DNA of 64,000 bases, from the NCBI GenBank assembly GCA_037043015.1, contig CM073327.1, positions 13,188,727 through 13,252,726 of the forward strand, written 5' to 3'. Below are positions 42,050-52,369 of this stretch, piece by piece. Both the position numbers and the translations under genes were made by a program. The notes under the pieces were generated by a model, which saw nothing but the letters and a program-made list of their open reading frames with translations, did not search any database and was not told the origin of the DNA. Source of the DNA: Bryum argenteum. Taxonomy: Eukaryota > Streptophyta > Bryopsida > Bryales > Bryaceae. The first letter of the stretch is position 1; the number at the start of each line of letters is the position of its first letter.

Positions 42050-42143
42050 GCGCCTCACGTTCTGCACATTCTGCAAGTCTTTGGGCGGGACCTGAACGAG
42101 ACACTCCCTCACGCACGCGGCGTCTCTTTGCAATATCACCCAT
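42050..42143 (-). CDS. 5' end of the transposase-like gene, cut off by the retroelement
   Basis: ATG at 42143 reads MGDIAKRRRVREGVSRSGPAQRLAECAEREA and runs into the 3' LTR. The frame resumes at 35872 on the far side as ARRVEVAEAARERKRK. The Arg/Glu-rich style is the same on both sides, and the 5-bp duplication GCGCC marks the junction. So the retroelement landed in the first exon of this gene. Confidence 0.65.
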
Positions 42144-43361
42144 TACAAAATGTAAGCAAATTTCAGAATGGATGGGTTTAGAAGTAGCCTGCGTGTATTG
42201 TGTGACTACCGAGAGTGCAGAGCCGAGCGAAACGGAAGGGCAGGGGCATCAATCACGTCAGCTTCGTGAATTCTGGCTTGCTTGCAACGCGCCTCACCAG
42301 CTTACACGTCGATCGATCGTCCCTTCACTTCATTACAGCCATATGTAGTCAAGTCTGCGTGCGATTGTCCCTCCGAAGACGTGGGTGCCTTTGGCCTGCT
42401 AGCCCTGGATTCAACCTAAACGCAAAAGAAGCGCAGAAAAGTAGATAACTGATGGCCAACTAACAGTATTTGACGTTGAAGATAGACAATCTACCTAGGA
42501 CTTATCGGTACAAGCATACAAATGTTTTGCTCCGACTCCATGAACGAGAACATGCGTGCACAAGAAATTTTTCCGTAACAACGTAGAACACGAATTCGAA
42601 GCAAACATGCGTACATTGGATTTGAGAAGATAACTGCCAAATTCAGTACTACGTCAGAGGTGGCTGCCCTTGACTTGGTAGCAGGTGACGGCTTGACGGG
42701 CGCCTTTACTGCACAACTCGGACGGCAGTTTGCCACGTCATCAAAATAGTGTACATGATGTACTGAGTGAACACAACAGTACTTTTCATGCCCAAGAACG
42801 GCAAAAACTGGAATTGCCATTACGATGGTTTTTTCAGAATTTTGACATCGTTCCAGAGTAGAACTCATTCCGGTACGCAGGATTCCACTTTAAAAAACCA
42901 AAAAATGTTAAAATTTGAGGCATTTATGCTTTGATGAAGAATTTTGGTCTTAAACTGCAAAACCACAAATATTAAGGCTCTCCACTCTATATCAACTTCA
43001 AGTATCTAAAAGAGCTTCATATTATGCTTTCAAAACAAGTACAGTTGACAACTTTAATGTTCTAACAAGCCCGTGGTGAGTACATTTGCATTCTTAATTT
43101 CACTGTGACCCCAGGAACAAAATGACAAATCTACTAAGTACACATAGAAATCTAAGGAATTTTTAGACTTTGGGTGTTGGAAAATCATCCTCAAGCATTA
43201 TGTCACCCAAATCATGCAAAACATATCAAAAAATATAAGTTTTACATATGCAAAACTGAAGTACAAAGTTGAGACCTTCCAGAATTTGTGTTTGTGACCC
43301 CCAAAGTACATGGGTCTAGTGTGCTTTCACCCTTCATGGAATATTCATGGAATAGGAATTT
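42144..43361. other. Region upstream of the transposase-like gene, no gene
   Basis: No supportable gene is seen. The moderate-GC stretch 42150-42430 could be the promoter and leader of the minus-strand transposase-like gene. A short block (GATGGGTTTAGAAGTAGC, near 42173) also occurs inside that gene near 33173, a small unexplained duplication. 42900-43330 is AT-rich. Confidence 0.4.
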
Positions 43362-43947
43362 GTGAAAAATGTAGACAGATAGATAGAAACTCCGGTTCCT
43401 TTCTAAGTGGCCGACGTGAATGAAGTGTCCGTTCGTAATGCTAATATTCCGATGGCCACCGGACAAGGGGAAATTGGAACAATACTACTTCCCCCTCTCG
43501 AGGGTAGACAACTTCCCCCTCTCGAGGGTAGACACTATAACTACGCTAGTTTCTAGCCTAGTTATTACTTATTAGTGCCTTGAAGATACTTGACATAGTA
43601 TCCCCCCAAAGGGCTTGGAGGTACCCATACTACAAGGTCCAAAGACCCCCCACAATAGTTGGGTGGACTATAGTGGTGAGCACCACGCCGGCATGGGGAA
43701 TAGAACCCACGACCTCCTCATTGGGGGCCTAAACCCTAACCACCAAGCCAAGGCTTGTGGTGCCTTTTCTAAATGGATGCAGCACCGGGACTTCCCGGGA
43801 GGTCACCCATTCCAGTACTATTCCGGCCCAGAGGCGCTTAACTTGAGAGTTCTGATGGGATATTCCGGCCCAAAGGTGCTTAACTTCAGAGTTCTGATGG
43901 GATCTGGTGTAGTAGCCTTGGTATGAGCGCATCACGTGAAAAATGTA
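43362..43947 (-). mobile_element. Composite SINE: 5S rRNA-derived head + tRNA-like body, full-length copy
   Basis: The SINE fills 43374-43935 and is flanked by the 12-bp duplication GTGAAAAATGTA (43362-43373 and 43936-43947). On the minus strand the first ~160 bp are 5S rRNA-like (TCCCATCAGAACTCTGAAG, TTAAGC, GGGTGACCTCCCGGGAAGTC). About 41 bp of the 5S sequence is duplicated in tandem. A tRNA-like body follows (A-box-like TTGGCTTGGTGGTTAGGG, B-box-like GTGGGTTCTATTCCCC), then a unique body and a TCTA-repeat tail. The 5S type, with GGGCCGGAATAGTACTGG, fits a charophyte or plant. The TCTA tail and duplication show LINE-driven retrotransposition. Confidence 0.85.
43778..43932 (-). pseudogene. 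5S rRNA-derived SINE head with internal duplication
   Basis: The minus strand reads a 5S rRNA from the ATGCGCTCATACCA start to the CCCGGTGCTGCATCC end. A 41-bp block (TCCCATCAGAACTCT to GGCCGGAATA) is present twice. It is not a functional 5S gene, but it retains the internal promoter region in part. Confidence 0.8.
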
Positions 43948-44009
43948 TTTCTTAGAAGAGGGCCACAGTACTTGTTTTTAATTTCATAAACGGGCCAATA
44001 GTTACATAC

Positions 44010-44150
44010 GAGGTAACTCAAAAGAAACCCTTGGTTATGGTTATGAAAAATAATAAGTAGTGCATCTTTGGTAGCCCTGGGAGCGTCAAGGAATGTGCCA
44101 CACCACATATTTCCATACCTAGGGGCTGCTTTTGGGTTCCCTAGTATACC
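44010..44150. repeat. Foldback MITE-like element, copy 2 (diverged)
   Basis: GGTAACTCAAAAGAAACCC on the left is answered by GGGGCTGCTTTTGGGTTCCC on the right, with GTGCCACAC, ATATTTCCATA in between. It is a diverged relative of 22608-22735. The surrounding 43950-44300 matches 52990-53320. Confidence 0.55.
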
Positions 44151-44518
44151 TTGAGTTCAAAATTAAAAGAAGCACTTGCCCTTGGGCATTTCTTTTCTTT
44201 GTGAAAATCAACTTGTGGCGAACTGGCTTGATGTCCAAGTTGGACACAATCCGACCAAAGACCTCAAATTAACGCAAGGAGGCATATTCATGCTGGAGAG
44301 CTTCAAGCGAGCGGGGCGAGTCAGGGCTAGCCTTTGCTATTTCCAATGTAATCGGGTCACCAACTTTCTCGAAGGTACATATGTACAAAAGAAGCAAATA
44401 TCAGGGGCTCACTATTGGATTGAGTGGACGGAGGTTTCTTGGGTTTAGGCAATAAAGACTGAAGAGTATTTTAGTCGGATAAGATCTTGAGGGCAGGAAA
44501 ACCAATGCGTAGCAGTGG

Positions 44519-44687
44519 GTTTTGAGCATGGTTGTCATATTGGACAAATTACTATTCATTTCATGTCCTTTAGGACGAGTTACCATTTATCAAATGTACC
44601 TTTCAAGTACATGTGATGAATAGTAACTCGTCGTGTAGGACATGAAATGAATAGTAATTTGTCCAATATGACAACCATGGTTTTGAG
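44519..44687. mobile_element. hAT-type foldback MITE with 8-bp target duplication
   Basis: 44527-44679 is an almost perfect hairpin. CATGGTTGTCATATTGGACA... is mirrored by ...GTCCAATATGACAACCATG, with arms of about 65 bp around a short loop. GTTTTGAG occurs on both sides (44519-44526 and 44680-44687). The 8-bp duplication suggests the hAT superfamily. Confidence 0.8.
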
Positions 44688-45446
44688 TAATTTGCGTGGA
44701 GTCATTCAAAGCATGTGAAAGATTTTCAGCCAAAGCTTAGTCAGAAATCTAATATTTTTTTAAGTTTCAAATCTCCAAGATTGGTTTGTAGGGTCCGGAT
44801 TTATGGTGAAGATTTGAGGAGCAAAGAAAATAGAGGTTGAGAAGAGTATGGTGAGGTAGAAGAAAGGAAGACTTTTTCCTCAAATTGGCAATTCTGGAAA
44901 CAAGCCTTATGTAAGATTCATGTATGAGGGAAAACACAATGGATTATACTTAGCAAGTCAAATCCTATATAGATGCCTTCTTGGCGATGAGACCCTATGG
45001 TTTTACACTTGTGACTCCAAAATACTGTTACTAAAAAGTCTACCTTCCTTATAATCAGAAGGGGCTTAATTGAGGGTTTCTGTTCAGAAAGGCAACACCA
45101 TGATTCTTTCTAATTGAGGTTCAGATAGTCTTCCGAAATTCGAACTAAGGTCATATGATGACAGTCAAGATACAAAACCATTTGAAGCATACTAATGCAA
45201 ACCACACACTGAATAAAACTCCCTTCATCAATAGGATCAAAGTGATATACGGGAAACACCAGCACTAAGAAACCGAATGAAGTTTCCAGAATGCCGATCT
45301 GAGTCTGAATGTTCAAAGTTCAGACTTAGTTTTCTCGATTCAGATTTTCAGGAAATGGCCAAGTTACACATGGATATTGTACGAGGTATCTCTAAAAGGA
45401 GCTGAATGACCTCAAAACTTGAACTTCACACTCGTTGAAGTGCATA
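44688..45446 (-). other. Downstream part of family copy 1 (conserved block)
   Basis: 45120-45320 on the minus strand reads VLVFPVYHFDPIDEGSFIQCVVCISMLQMV. The same block recurs at 58590-58745 and, more diverged, at 50845-50985. The conservation in amino-acid frame is suggestive of an exon, but stops flank it in other copies. No function is recognised. Confidence 0.35.
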
Positions 45447-45647
45447 TTAAATATATTCAAAGAGTGGTGGCAAGTGAAGTAATGGGAAGCCTTCGATGCT
45501 CCTCCTCAGCATAGAACTAGAAAGGCCGGCTTCTATGTCAAACAGAGGAAGACCAGGGGCTGCCACGTTGGCCGGGGGGAGAAGAGCAGGGGCTGGCTGC
45601 TGTGGCTGTCCATGAGCATTCACGGCTGGTTGATTCGCTTGCGCCAT
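45447..45647 (-). CDS. MAQANQP family, copy 1
   Basis: ATG 45647 opens a 66-codon frame: MAQANQPAVNAHGQPQQPAP, a Pro/Ala spacer, then LPLFDIEAGLSSSMLRRSIEGFPLLHLPPLFE. Four copies in the window (also 51299, 58930, 62639) keep the frame and especially the DIEAG...RRSIEGFPLLDLPPL part, so it was translated at some time. An acceptor-like TGGATTGTGGAAGGCAG precedes it. The upstream leader (to about 46570) is shared with the other copies. It could be a short protein or the first coding exon of a larger gene. No known family is recognised. Confidence 0.4.
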   Translation of the reverse strand: MAQANQPAVNAHGQPQQPAPALLPPANVAAPGLPLFDIEAGLSSSMLRRSIEGFPLLHLPPLFEYI

Positions 45648-46568
45648 TGCTTCCTTCTCAAAGCTTTCTGCCTTCCACAATCCACACCAGCAAACAATCA
45701 TCAGAACACTCGCACAAGGTGAAGATTGGTGCTATTGGTGGTGACATTGGTCAAAATGGCAATATTCCACAAATATGGCGCTTTGATGCCAGGGTTGGAA
45801 TGAAGTAAACAGAGAGGATGGTATTACAGAATGATGTGAAGATATTGGAGAGAAGCAATAAGGACTATCATATAATGAAATCAAAGGAGTCACACTGGAA
45901 AGATCAAATATATCAGCAAAATGGTAATATTGGTATGAAACTCAAAATATTATCATCCTAATGGAATTGCTCATAGTGTTACTGACAGATCCAGCTAGAA
46001 TCAAATTTCACAACAAACTTCATCGGTATCAACAAACCGGCCGGCTTCCACCCAAACAGACGAACAAACGATCCCGGTGTCTAATCCTCCCTTTCGCAAC
46101 TCAGTGTTTCAACAATTGCAGCACAGTCAAGGAAGGGGCACAGAGATAACGTATCAACAACTGGTCCCACGCATTCAAATATCAGTATGAAGTCAACAAT
46201 AGCAGTATCAACAAATATGATAACGACGTCACGAGGAAAACCTTACCCAGTACGAACAAACACGCAAGGACCACTACGTATATGCTGCAATCCAACCCAC
46301 TGAACCGGGTAGTACTCACTGTCTGATAGAAGCTCTCAACGGGAAATCAATCATGGGGAACGAGTTCAGGAGGAATTAATTCATGAGTCAAATGCGCCCA
46401 GCCACTACTGTTTCAAGACTTGATCGATACGAGCAAGCACATTACATTGCAGTTGAGGGGAAGCACAAACGTACGAACAGCACTGATCGTCGTCGTCGTC
46501 TCAATCTGGATGTTGTGAGAGCAGAGGAGGAAATGGAGCAGAGATAGAGAGGCCCTCTCATGAGTGCA

Positions 46569-46645
46569 CTTATAAGCTAGACCAGCGTTCGGACGGAACT
46601 TCAGTGAACCTGCTTTATGATCGGAACGCTGGTCTAGCTTATAAG
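46569..46645. repeat. Perfect 22-bp inverted repeat containing the copy-1 TATA box
   Basis: CTTATAAGCTAGACCAGCGTTC at 46569-46590 is exactly reverse-complemented at 46624-46645, with a 33-bp loop. The CTTATAAG end coincides with the position of the TATA box in family copy 4. Confidence 0.85.
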
Positions 46646-46649
46646 GCGG

Positions 46650-46850
46650 AATCCAAGATTCAAACCAAGATTGAAACCAAGTCTGACATAACTGTAACCG
46701 CGCGCTCCATCTCGAAACCAGGATTGAAACCAAGTCTGACATATCTGAAGCCGCAGGCTCCATCCTGAAACCAAGATGGAAACCAAGATTAGCATCACTG
46801 TAGCTGTGCGCTACACCAAGATTGAAACCATGATTGGAACCAAGACAGTG
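46650..46850 (+). repeat. ~60-bp tandem repeat, about 3.5 copies
   Basis: Units contain GAAACCAAGATTGAAACCAAG, TCTGACATA, CTGTA(A/G)C(C/T)G, GCGC(G)CTCCAT and have diverged from each other. They sit upstream of family copy 1. Confidence 0.7.
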
Positions 46851-46990
46851 TCCTACGAGCGTTATCGGGGATCTTGATGTTTCGTGATACCGCCATTGTC
46901 ACATCCCTATTGGAATCTAGACACTCAGTTTCATTTCGCATCTCCTCTATACAGGGAATATGCCCTTCCTTGTTCTTGTTACTTTACGGC

Positions 46991-47273
46991 TGGACTACCT
47001 AAAAGCGCCAGGGGACCTAAAAGCGCATTGTACCTCATTTGTAGATTGTGAAAATACAGATGTACCTCATTTGTATATAATGCAATTGGGTCAAATCTTA
47101 CTTAGCACTTTGGAATTTTGTATAAAATTCACAAATACAAATTACATGCTGCAAATTTTTGCAATCCTCTTGAAAACCTATTTCGAATGTGGTTATAATT
47201 TTATTTTGAATTTACTAGTGCTAAAAATAGTTCAGATCTCTTAAGTTGGTGCTTTTAGGACACTCAACCTTAG
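46991..47273 (+). mobile_element. 283-bp MITE-like repeat, copy 1
   Basis: It starts TGGACTACCTAAAAGCGCCA and ends TTGGTGCTTTTAGGACACTC..., so CCTAAAAGC(G/A)CCA forms an inverted end pair. The same 283-bp sequence is at 60164-60446 with a few percent divergence, and similarity stops sharply at both ends. The ORF in it is carried along with the repeat. Confidence 0.75.
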
Positions 47274-47499
47274 CCCAGTTTATAGACGTCTCAACTGGTA
47301 CCGTGGCCAGTTTTTGTGCTCACCAGATCTCTGTATTATTTCTCAGTATGAGGTGGGACCCTTCAATCGGGCACTGCTTACCGGTAATTGACAACGAATG
47401 TCTAAAAAAAACAATATCAGATGAACTAAATGGTGGATTTTGTGCTTGAATGCTTGTGTACAGCACCTCATTATCTCGTGTCACAGTATAACGTGTGTA

Positions 47500-48612
47500 T
47501 ATATATACGTTTATATATATATATAGAGAGAGGGCCTCTTATGGCAGGATGGCGAGAAAAAGCCAGAGGATAATATTTTGAGAAGTGCACAAGCGACAAC
47601 TAATCTTACTCGGACAGTTTGAATGTAACTCAGTCAATGTCTGTAGTGTAGTAGGTCCGGATACATATTTGATGCTTGTTCGCGGCAATACACCACGTAC
47701 TCTGGATTCCGGTTATCAATAATTTACAAAATATTCATTACACTGAATAGGTAGATTAGTGTTAGATATTTATAAGATTTGAAAATTCTATAAGTTTTTA
47801 CTTTTGATAAAATAAAATTATCAAGAGTATTGATTCCAATACCATGGAAGGATCCCCATCTTCAGGGGTGTAGAGGGTAAATTTTTTGACCAACAGTAAA
47901 AAATTATATGAATTAGTGCATCTAACACTAATCTACCTATTTAGTGTACTTAACATGTCTAACCGTCCTTGAAACCTAAAATGGGATTTTGCATTCTTGT
48001 GCAGCCATAAGATGAACTTATGAAGGGGTTGAAAGTAATATTTGTGCCTAAGATTTTTAGTGGGTATTCCTTATACTACAAAGTGCATGTAGTAAGCCAT
48101 ATTCCAATGTTAACACCTTCATTTGGAAACTTTAGGTTCTAGTCCATAAAGGGCATTTATTTTTATTTTTTTTATTTTTTTTTTTTCTTCGTTTGAGTCG
48201 AGTCAAAATTTTACTAATTTTACAAGGTACCCTCCAAAATTTCAAGAACAGTCTTTACAATACTAAGAGACAAACTTTGTATGTTATCATCTTTCCAATG
48301 GTAAACATCCAATAGTCAAACTGCGAAACAACTTTTAAAAACAGTCTTTAGTACAAGAGCTTCAGTTACGGTTGGAAGTTTAAACAGGAAAAGAAAAAAT
48401 TCATTCACACTCCTCAGAGTACTTAAAGGTGGAAAAGTGTCGTTTTGAGGTTTTAAGCCCTTAAAAACACAAGAACGATTAGGGGTAACAATTGTTACAA
48501 AATTTGAGATGATCATCTATTACTCTATGATTATTTGTAAACATCGACTAGCCACTTTCCTTTGAGAACATCAACTAGCCGTTTTCTTTTGTCTTGGGCA
48601 ATTGGGCTCTAC
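47500..48612. other. AT-rich stretch without a gene
   Basis: It contains a TA/GA microsatellite near 47500-47530 and a diverged copy (about 48045-48180) of the repeat found at 54.2 and 54.8 kb (GTGCCTAAGATTTTTAGTGGG...). Nothing else is recognised. Confidence 0.5.
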
Positions 48613-49042
48613 TTTGAACCTCAATTCCGTTAAAATGTTGTTATTCCAGTAAAATGACGCTTTTTGGGGTGCTTAAAATGAAAAAAATGATGTTGGTTTT
48701 TGTTGAGTTTTGACATGATAGGGTAAAAAAATTTTAACGGCCGTTCAAAAACAACAATGTTTCTGAACGGCCGTTTAGAAATATTGCCCTTTTACTGTGT
48801 CCGAAGGTCAAAAACCCTAAAAATGTGTGATATTATGGAAATTTTGGTGATATTACAGAAATCATTTGCTATCACGGAGTACATCTATGATATTAATAAG
48901 TATGTCATTTTGTAAGGATAAATACCTCTCAACTTCACTTCAAAAATATGCTTGTAAAATGACACGTATGTACAGTATGGCACTTCAGCTCCGCTAAATT
49001 GGCACATGGAATAGTGCCATTTTAACGGAATCGAGGTTTTTG
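48613..49042. mobile_element. MITE with AACC-CAATTCCG ends, 4-bp duplication TTTG (copy 1)
   Basis: 48617-49038 begins AACCTCAATTCCGTTAAAAT and ends ATTTTAACGGAATCGAGGTT. TTTG flanks both sides (48613-48616 and 49039-49042). About 420 bp, no coding capacity. End sequence and duplication length resemble those of the 20-kb element. Confidence 0.8.
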
Positions 49043-50376
49043 GCTTCTCTAGACATGGCTGAAGAATCCATGTGATTTATCTTTTCATTAAAGAACCTCT
49101 TTATTTGTTAAAAAATATCTCTCTATCTCTTCTTTCTACACTATATTAGAAATTGTTTTGGTTAATTTTCAATGTCCACATTCCAAGTAGAGAGAGCCAG
49201 TAGCTCCTCTAAAAGCTAAAGCTTATCCAAAAAGTTTAGAAAAAGTTGCCGAGAAAGCTAACAAGCCGAGAGGCACCCGAGCCCGCTACTCAGCGACGCT
49301 CCTCCGCGATATGCCTCTCCCGGACTCCCGCTCCTTTGCGTCGGTCTACAATAACATACCGCACCGAGACTATTCTGCATCACCTTTTCTCAATGAAATA
49401 TTTGCCTTCTTCTTAATCCGAAACTTGTGGCTTTGTACCGTCCATGATCACAATTCTGAATGTTTTTTTGGTCGCAATAAGTTCTAATTGCACACACCCA
49501 CAATGATAGGAATGGTGAGGCGGTGTCTTGGAAATGCGTGCTTGTGATTGTTGCAAAGGACTGATTGATTACCTTGGAACACTTGCGGTCGTCGGATGGT
49601 TCTCAAATAAGCCACATTACTGCTTAAGTGAAACGTAAGAGGACTTTTGAGGTGATTACGAAATGCTGAAACTGCCCGAGGCCTATCATGAAGGTAGCAA
49701 GCGAAGATATAAATTTTCCTACCATACCTTCGCAGAATTCGCCTCAAGTTGGATTGTCTAAGTGAAGAAGAATGAGAGATGGAAGCCTATACGTGAACAA
49801 TAGCAATTTTGATTATACTCATTAGAGAAAACCTACACTGAAAGCATCCTCACCAGAATGTTAAGGAAGTTAGAGCTCTTATGCTCACTATTCAAGAAAC
49901 AAATGTTATGATCTCAAAACTATGCAATTCCATCGCTTTACATTCGACACAATGTTTGCAATGGTAACCAAGTTCAAGATCCTACAATTCAAAGAAGAAA
50001 AAAACAGTAAATTTTTTTATCAAACCTCAGTATCAGTTTTTGGTACATTTTGGAGGTGCAGAAGATGCTTACGATTTTGTGCATACAAAGAAATAGACAG
50101 AAGATGAATGGTACTGAACGAGTACACAAATAGTCTACCTTGCTATTTGAAAGGGACACATTTGACTGGTTCATTGTACGATTACCCTCATTCTTGTTCA
50201 TTGTCTCTTATGCACCAATAACTAGTGACCGACTGGAGACCTACTAGAGACCTAGAATGCAATGGCATACTCTCCATCAAACTGAAATACACCTTGATTC
50301 GTCTCTTACCGACACTTTGTGATTATAGTGTAAAGAACTATTGGAGTTGCAAAACAGCCTCCATTCTGTCTACCTC
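49043..50376. other. Intergenic / intron-like DNA of family copy 2
   Basis: No certain gene. 49200-49440 is GC-richer and unrecognised. A block near 50060-50160 (minus: LCTRSVPFIFCLFLCMHK) recurs at 58410-58490 (FRTRSVPSMLCLFLCMHI), so it belongs to the repeated family module, possibly as an exon. Confidence 0.35.
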
Positions 50377-50772
50377 CTAATATTTCATGTACCTACGAGC
50401 GAAGGCTCTAGCAGCCATGAATTCAGAGATAAAGAGCGCTAGAATACCCATGTTCTTATGCCTGGAATCGTACTCCAGCGACGTACCATTGCGCATGATC
50501 GTCCACGCCAACAAGTGCCCTTGATCCTCAACGCGTATGCAGGGGCACTCGGGGCAGCTGGTGGGAAGCATCTCGTTGCACGTATTGCACGGTGGATTCC
50601 TCATATCACAGTAGAATGCAATCGAGGTCAGCGTGTTGATTGTATATTGAGTCGGGTTCACCCAGTACAACCAGAATACCAGATCCAGAAATTGGGAATC
50701 TTCGATTTTGGTATCATAAAACCTGAGGTCATGTTCCTGCGATGCAAAGAGTAAATCATTATTCTGATTCAT
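50377..50772 (-). pseudogene. ABCG-type transporter C-terminal exon
   Basis: The frame reads FWLYWVNPTQYTINTLTSIAFYCDMRNPPC, GHLLAWTIMRNGTSLEYDS and NMGILALFISEFMAARAFARRYMKY before TAA. The W.YW.NP.QY..N.L...F.C pattern and a final hydrophobic segment ending near the C-terminus match the last membrane part of ABCG/PDR transporters. The nucleotide-binding domain and the other helices are not in the window, so this is a lone exon or fragment. It lies downstream of family copy 2 on the same strand and could be its last exon. Confidence 0.4.
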
Positions 50773-51298
50773 AGTTGAGAGGGTGGAAAATTACCAGAAA
50801 GTTTTGGCAGAAAAACACCACTGTTCTTTCTGGTCAACCAAGGTTCAGATTTTATTCAAAATTTGGGCATTCATCACATGCTGAAAACATACAAAACCAT
50901 TTGAAGCATACCAGTGCAAACAACACAATGTATTAAACTCCCTTTCCCGATTGGATCAAAGCAATATACGGGAAGCACCGGGACTTAGATACAAATCAGT
51001 CGAAGGAATCTCAAATTGGCAATCCAAATCTGAAACTTCAAAGTTCAGAGTTCTTAAAATATAATCAAGTTACGCATGGGTAGCACTCACACAAAATCAA
51101 AGTATCAAATTTAAAATAGGAAATGATGATACAAAGCACAAGATTTTTACTTGATGGTATCATAAACATTTCGAACATTGGATTTGGATAAAAAGGCACA
51201 AGTGATGTTTCCACCGACAAAGCAACCTTCGTTTCCATAAGTGCCATTGGGTTCTACCCTCGTTCACACGCATTTTTCTCTCTTTCGAGTGCATGAAC

Positions 51299-51508
51299 CT
51301 ATTGAAGAAGTGGTGGCAAGTCCAGTAACAGGAAACCTTCGATGCTCCTCCTGGGCATAGAACCAGAAATTCCCGCTTCTATGTCGAAAAATAGAGCTAG
51401 TGCAGGGGCTGCCATGTTGGGCGCGGGGACGGGAGCAGGGGCTGGGGCTGGGGCTGGCTGCTGTGGCTGTCCATGAGCATTCACGCCTGGTTGATTCACT
51501 TGCGCCAT
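51299..51508 (-). CDS. MAQANQP family, copy 2
   Basis: ATG 51508 opens MAQVNQPGVNAHGQPQQPAP, with an expanded (AP)n spacer, then FFDIEAGISGSMPRRSIEGFLLLDLPPLLQ and TAG. The shared leader runs upstream to about 52330 and contains a donor-like GCTGTAAGTCAATTC near 52240 (minus), so an intron in the leader is likely. Unlike copies 1 and 4, no TATA box is seen just upstream of the TCATGAGA leader start. Confidence 0.4.
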   Translation of the reverse strand: MAQVNQPGVNAHGQPQQPAPAPAPAPVPAPNMAAPALALFFDIEAGISGSMPRRSIEGFLLLDLPPLLQ

Positions 51509-52369
51509 TGCTTCCGTCTCAAAGCTTTCTGCTATCCACAATCAAGAAAGCATACATCATCAGAATACTTGCACAACTCGGAAATTGGTGATCTGCATGT
51601 ACTGAAACCTTAGCTCCGTCAAAATGGCAATAATTCACAGATTTTGATGGGGTTCAATTCAAGTAAAAAGAGAGGATGGTATTACAAATATTATGATACA
51701 GAAGCATGAGTGCTCTGTAGTAACATCAGAGGTGTCATATTGAAAACATAACCAAATGTGTCACCAAAACGACAACTCTTGTATCAACATAAAGACACTC
51801 AAAAAATTGCCATTCTAACAGAAGTGCCCCCATAGTGTCAGTGATAGATTCAGCTAACAAAAGCTTCGACGGTATCAACAAAAGGCCGGCTCCCACCCCA
51901 ACAGACGAACAAACGGTCCCAGTGTCAAATCCTCCCTTCTACAACTCAAAGTGTCAACAATTTGAAGCACAGTAAATGAAGGAGCACAGATATCACGATC
52001 GAGTCAACCGTTATCATATTCGGAAGTCACTGAGAAGTCCGGAACAAGTGCGCAAGGATGACGTAAATGCAGCAATCCAACCCACTAGCTGAGTAGTATA
52101 TCACTGCCCAACAGAAGCTCTCAACTGTGTGCTAATCATGAGGAATGAATCGGGGTGTAGAATGCGCCTAGCCATCTCTAGAAATAGAACGATATATACA
52201 AGCAGACAGAGTGCACCGCAATGGACGAGCTAGGAGAATTGACTTACAGCACTGCTCGCCGCTGTGGTCGAAATTGACGTGTGAGCAAAGAAGTGAAGAG
52301 AATGGAACAGAGATAGACAGACAGTCTCATGAGAGCACTAAGTCTTAGCCTTCTTCGCTCCCAAAGTCT

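Larger units (their letters stand above)
35868..42054 (+). mobile_element. Ty3/gypsy chromovirus (LTR retrotransposon) with target duplication
   Basis: The element occupies 35873-42049 and is flanked by the 5-bp duplication GCGCC (35868-35872 and 42050-42054). Both LTRs start TGTTAGGG and end CCCTGACA. Gag, protease, reverse transcriptase, RNase H, integrase and a chromodomain follow in Ty3/gypsy chromovirus order. It is broken, with perhaps two or three interruptions of the coding region. In the unrepeated 3' ~170 bp the LTRs differ at about four positions (roughly 2.4%), so it is fairly young. It lies inside the transposase-like gene on the opposite strand. Confidence 0.92.

Noticed and set aside
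43380-43765. Functional tRNA gene
   Set aside because: Only A- and B-box-like sequences remain. No cloverleaf with an acceptor stem can be drawn, and a second copy with a target duplication shows it is a SINE.
43615-43926. A 103-codon ORF
   Set aside because: It reads the antisense of the 5S/tRNA-like SINE and is not a gene.
43778-43932. Functional 5S rRNA gene
   Set aside because: The internal 41-bp duplication, fusion to a tRNA-like body and flanking target duplication make it a SINE head.
46960-47244. A 94-codon ORF also found at 60.1-60.4 kb
   Set aside because: It is carried within the 283-bp MITE-like repeat. Its AT-rich translation and conserved ends point to repeat copying and not to a gene.
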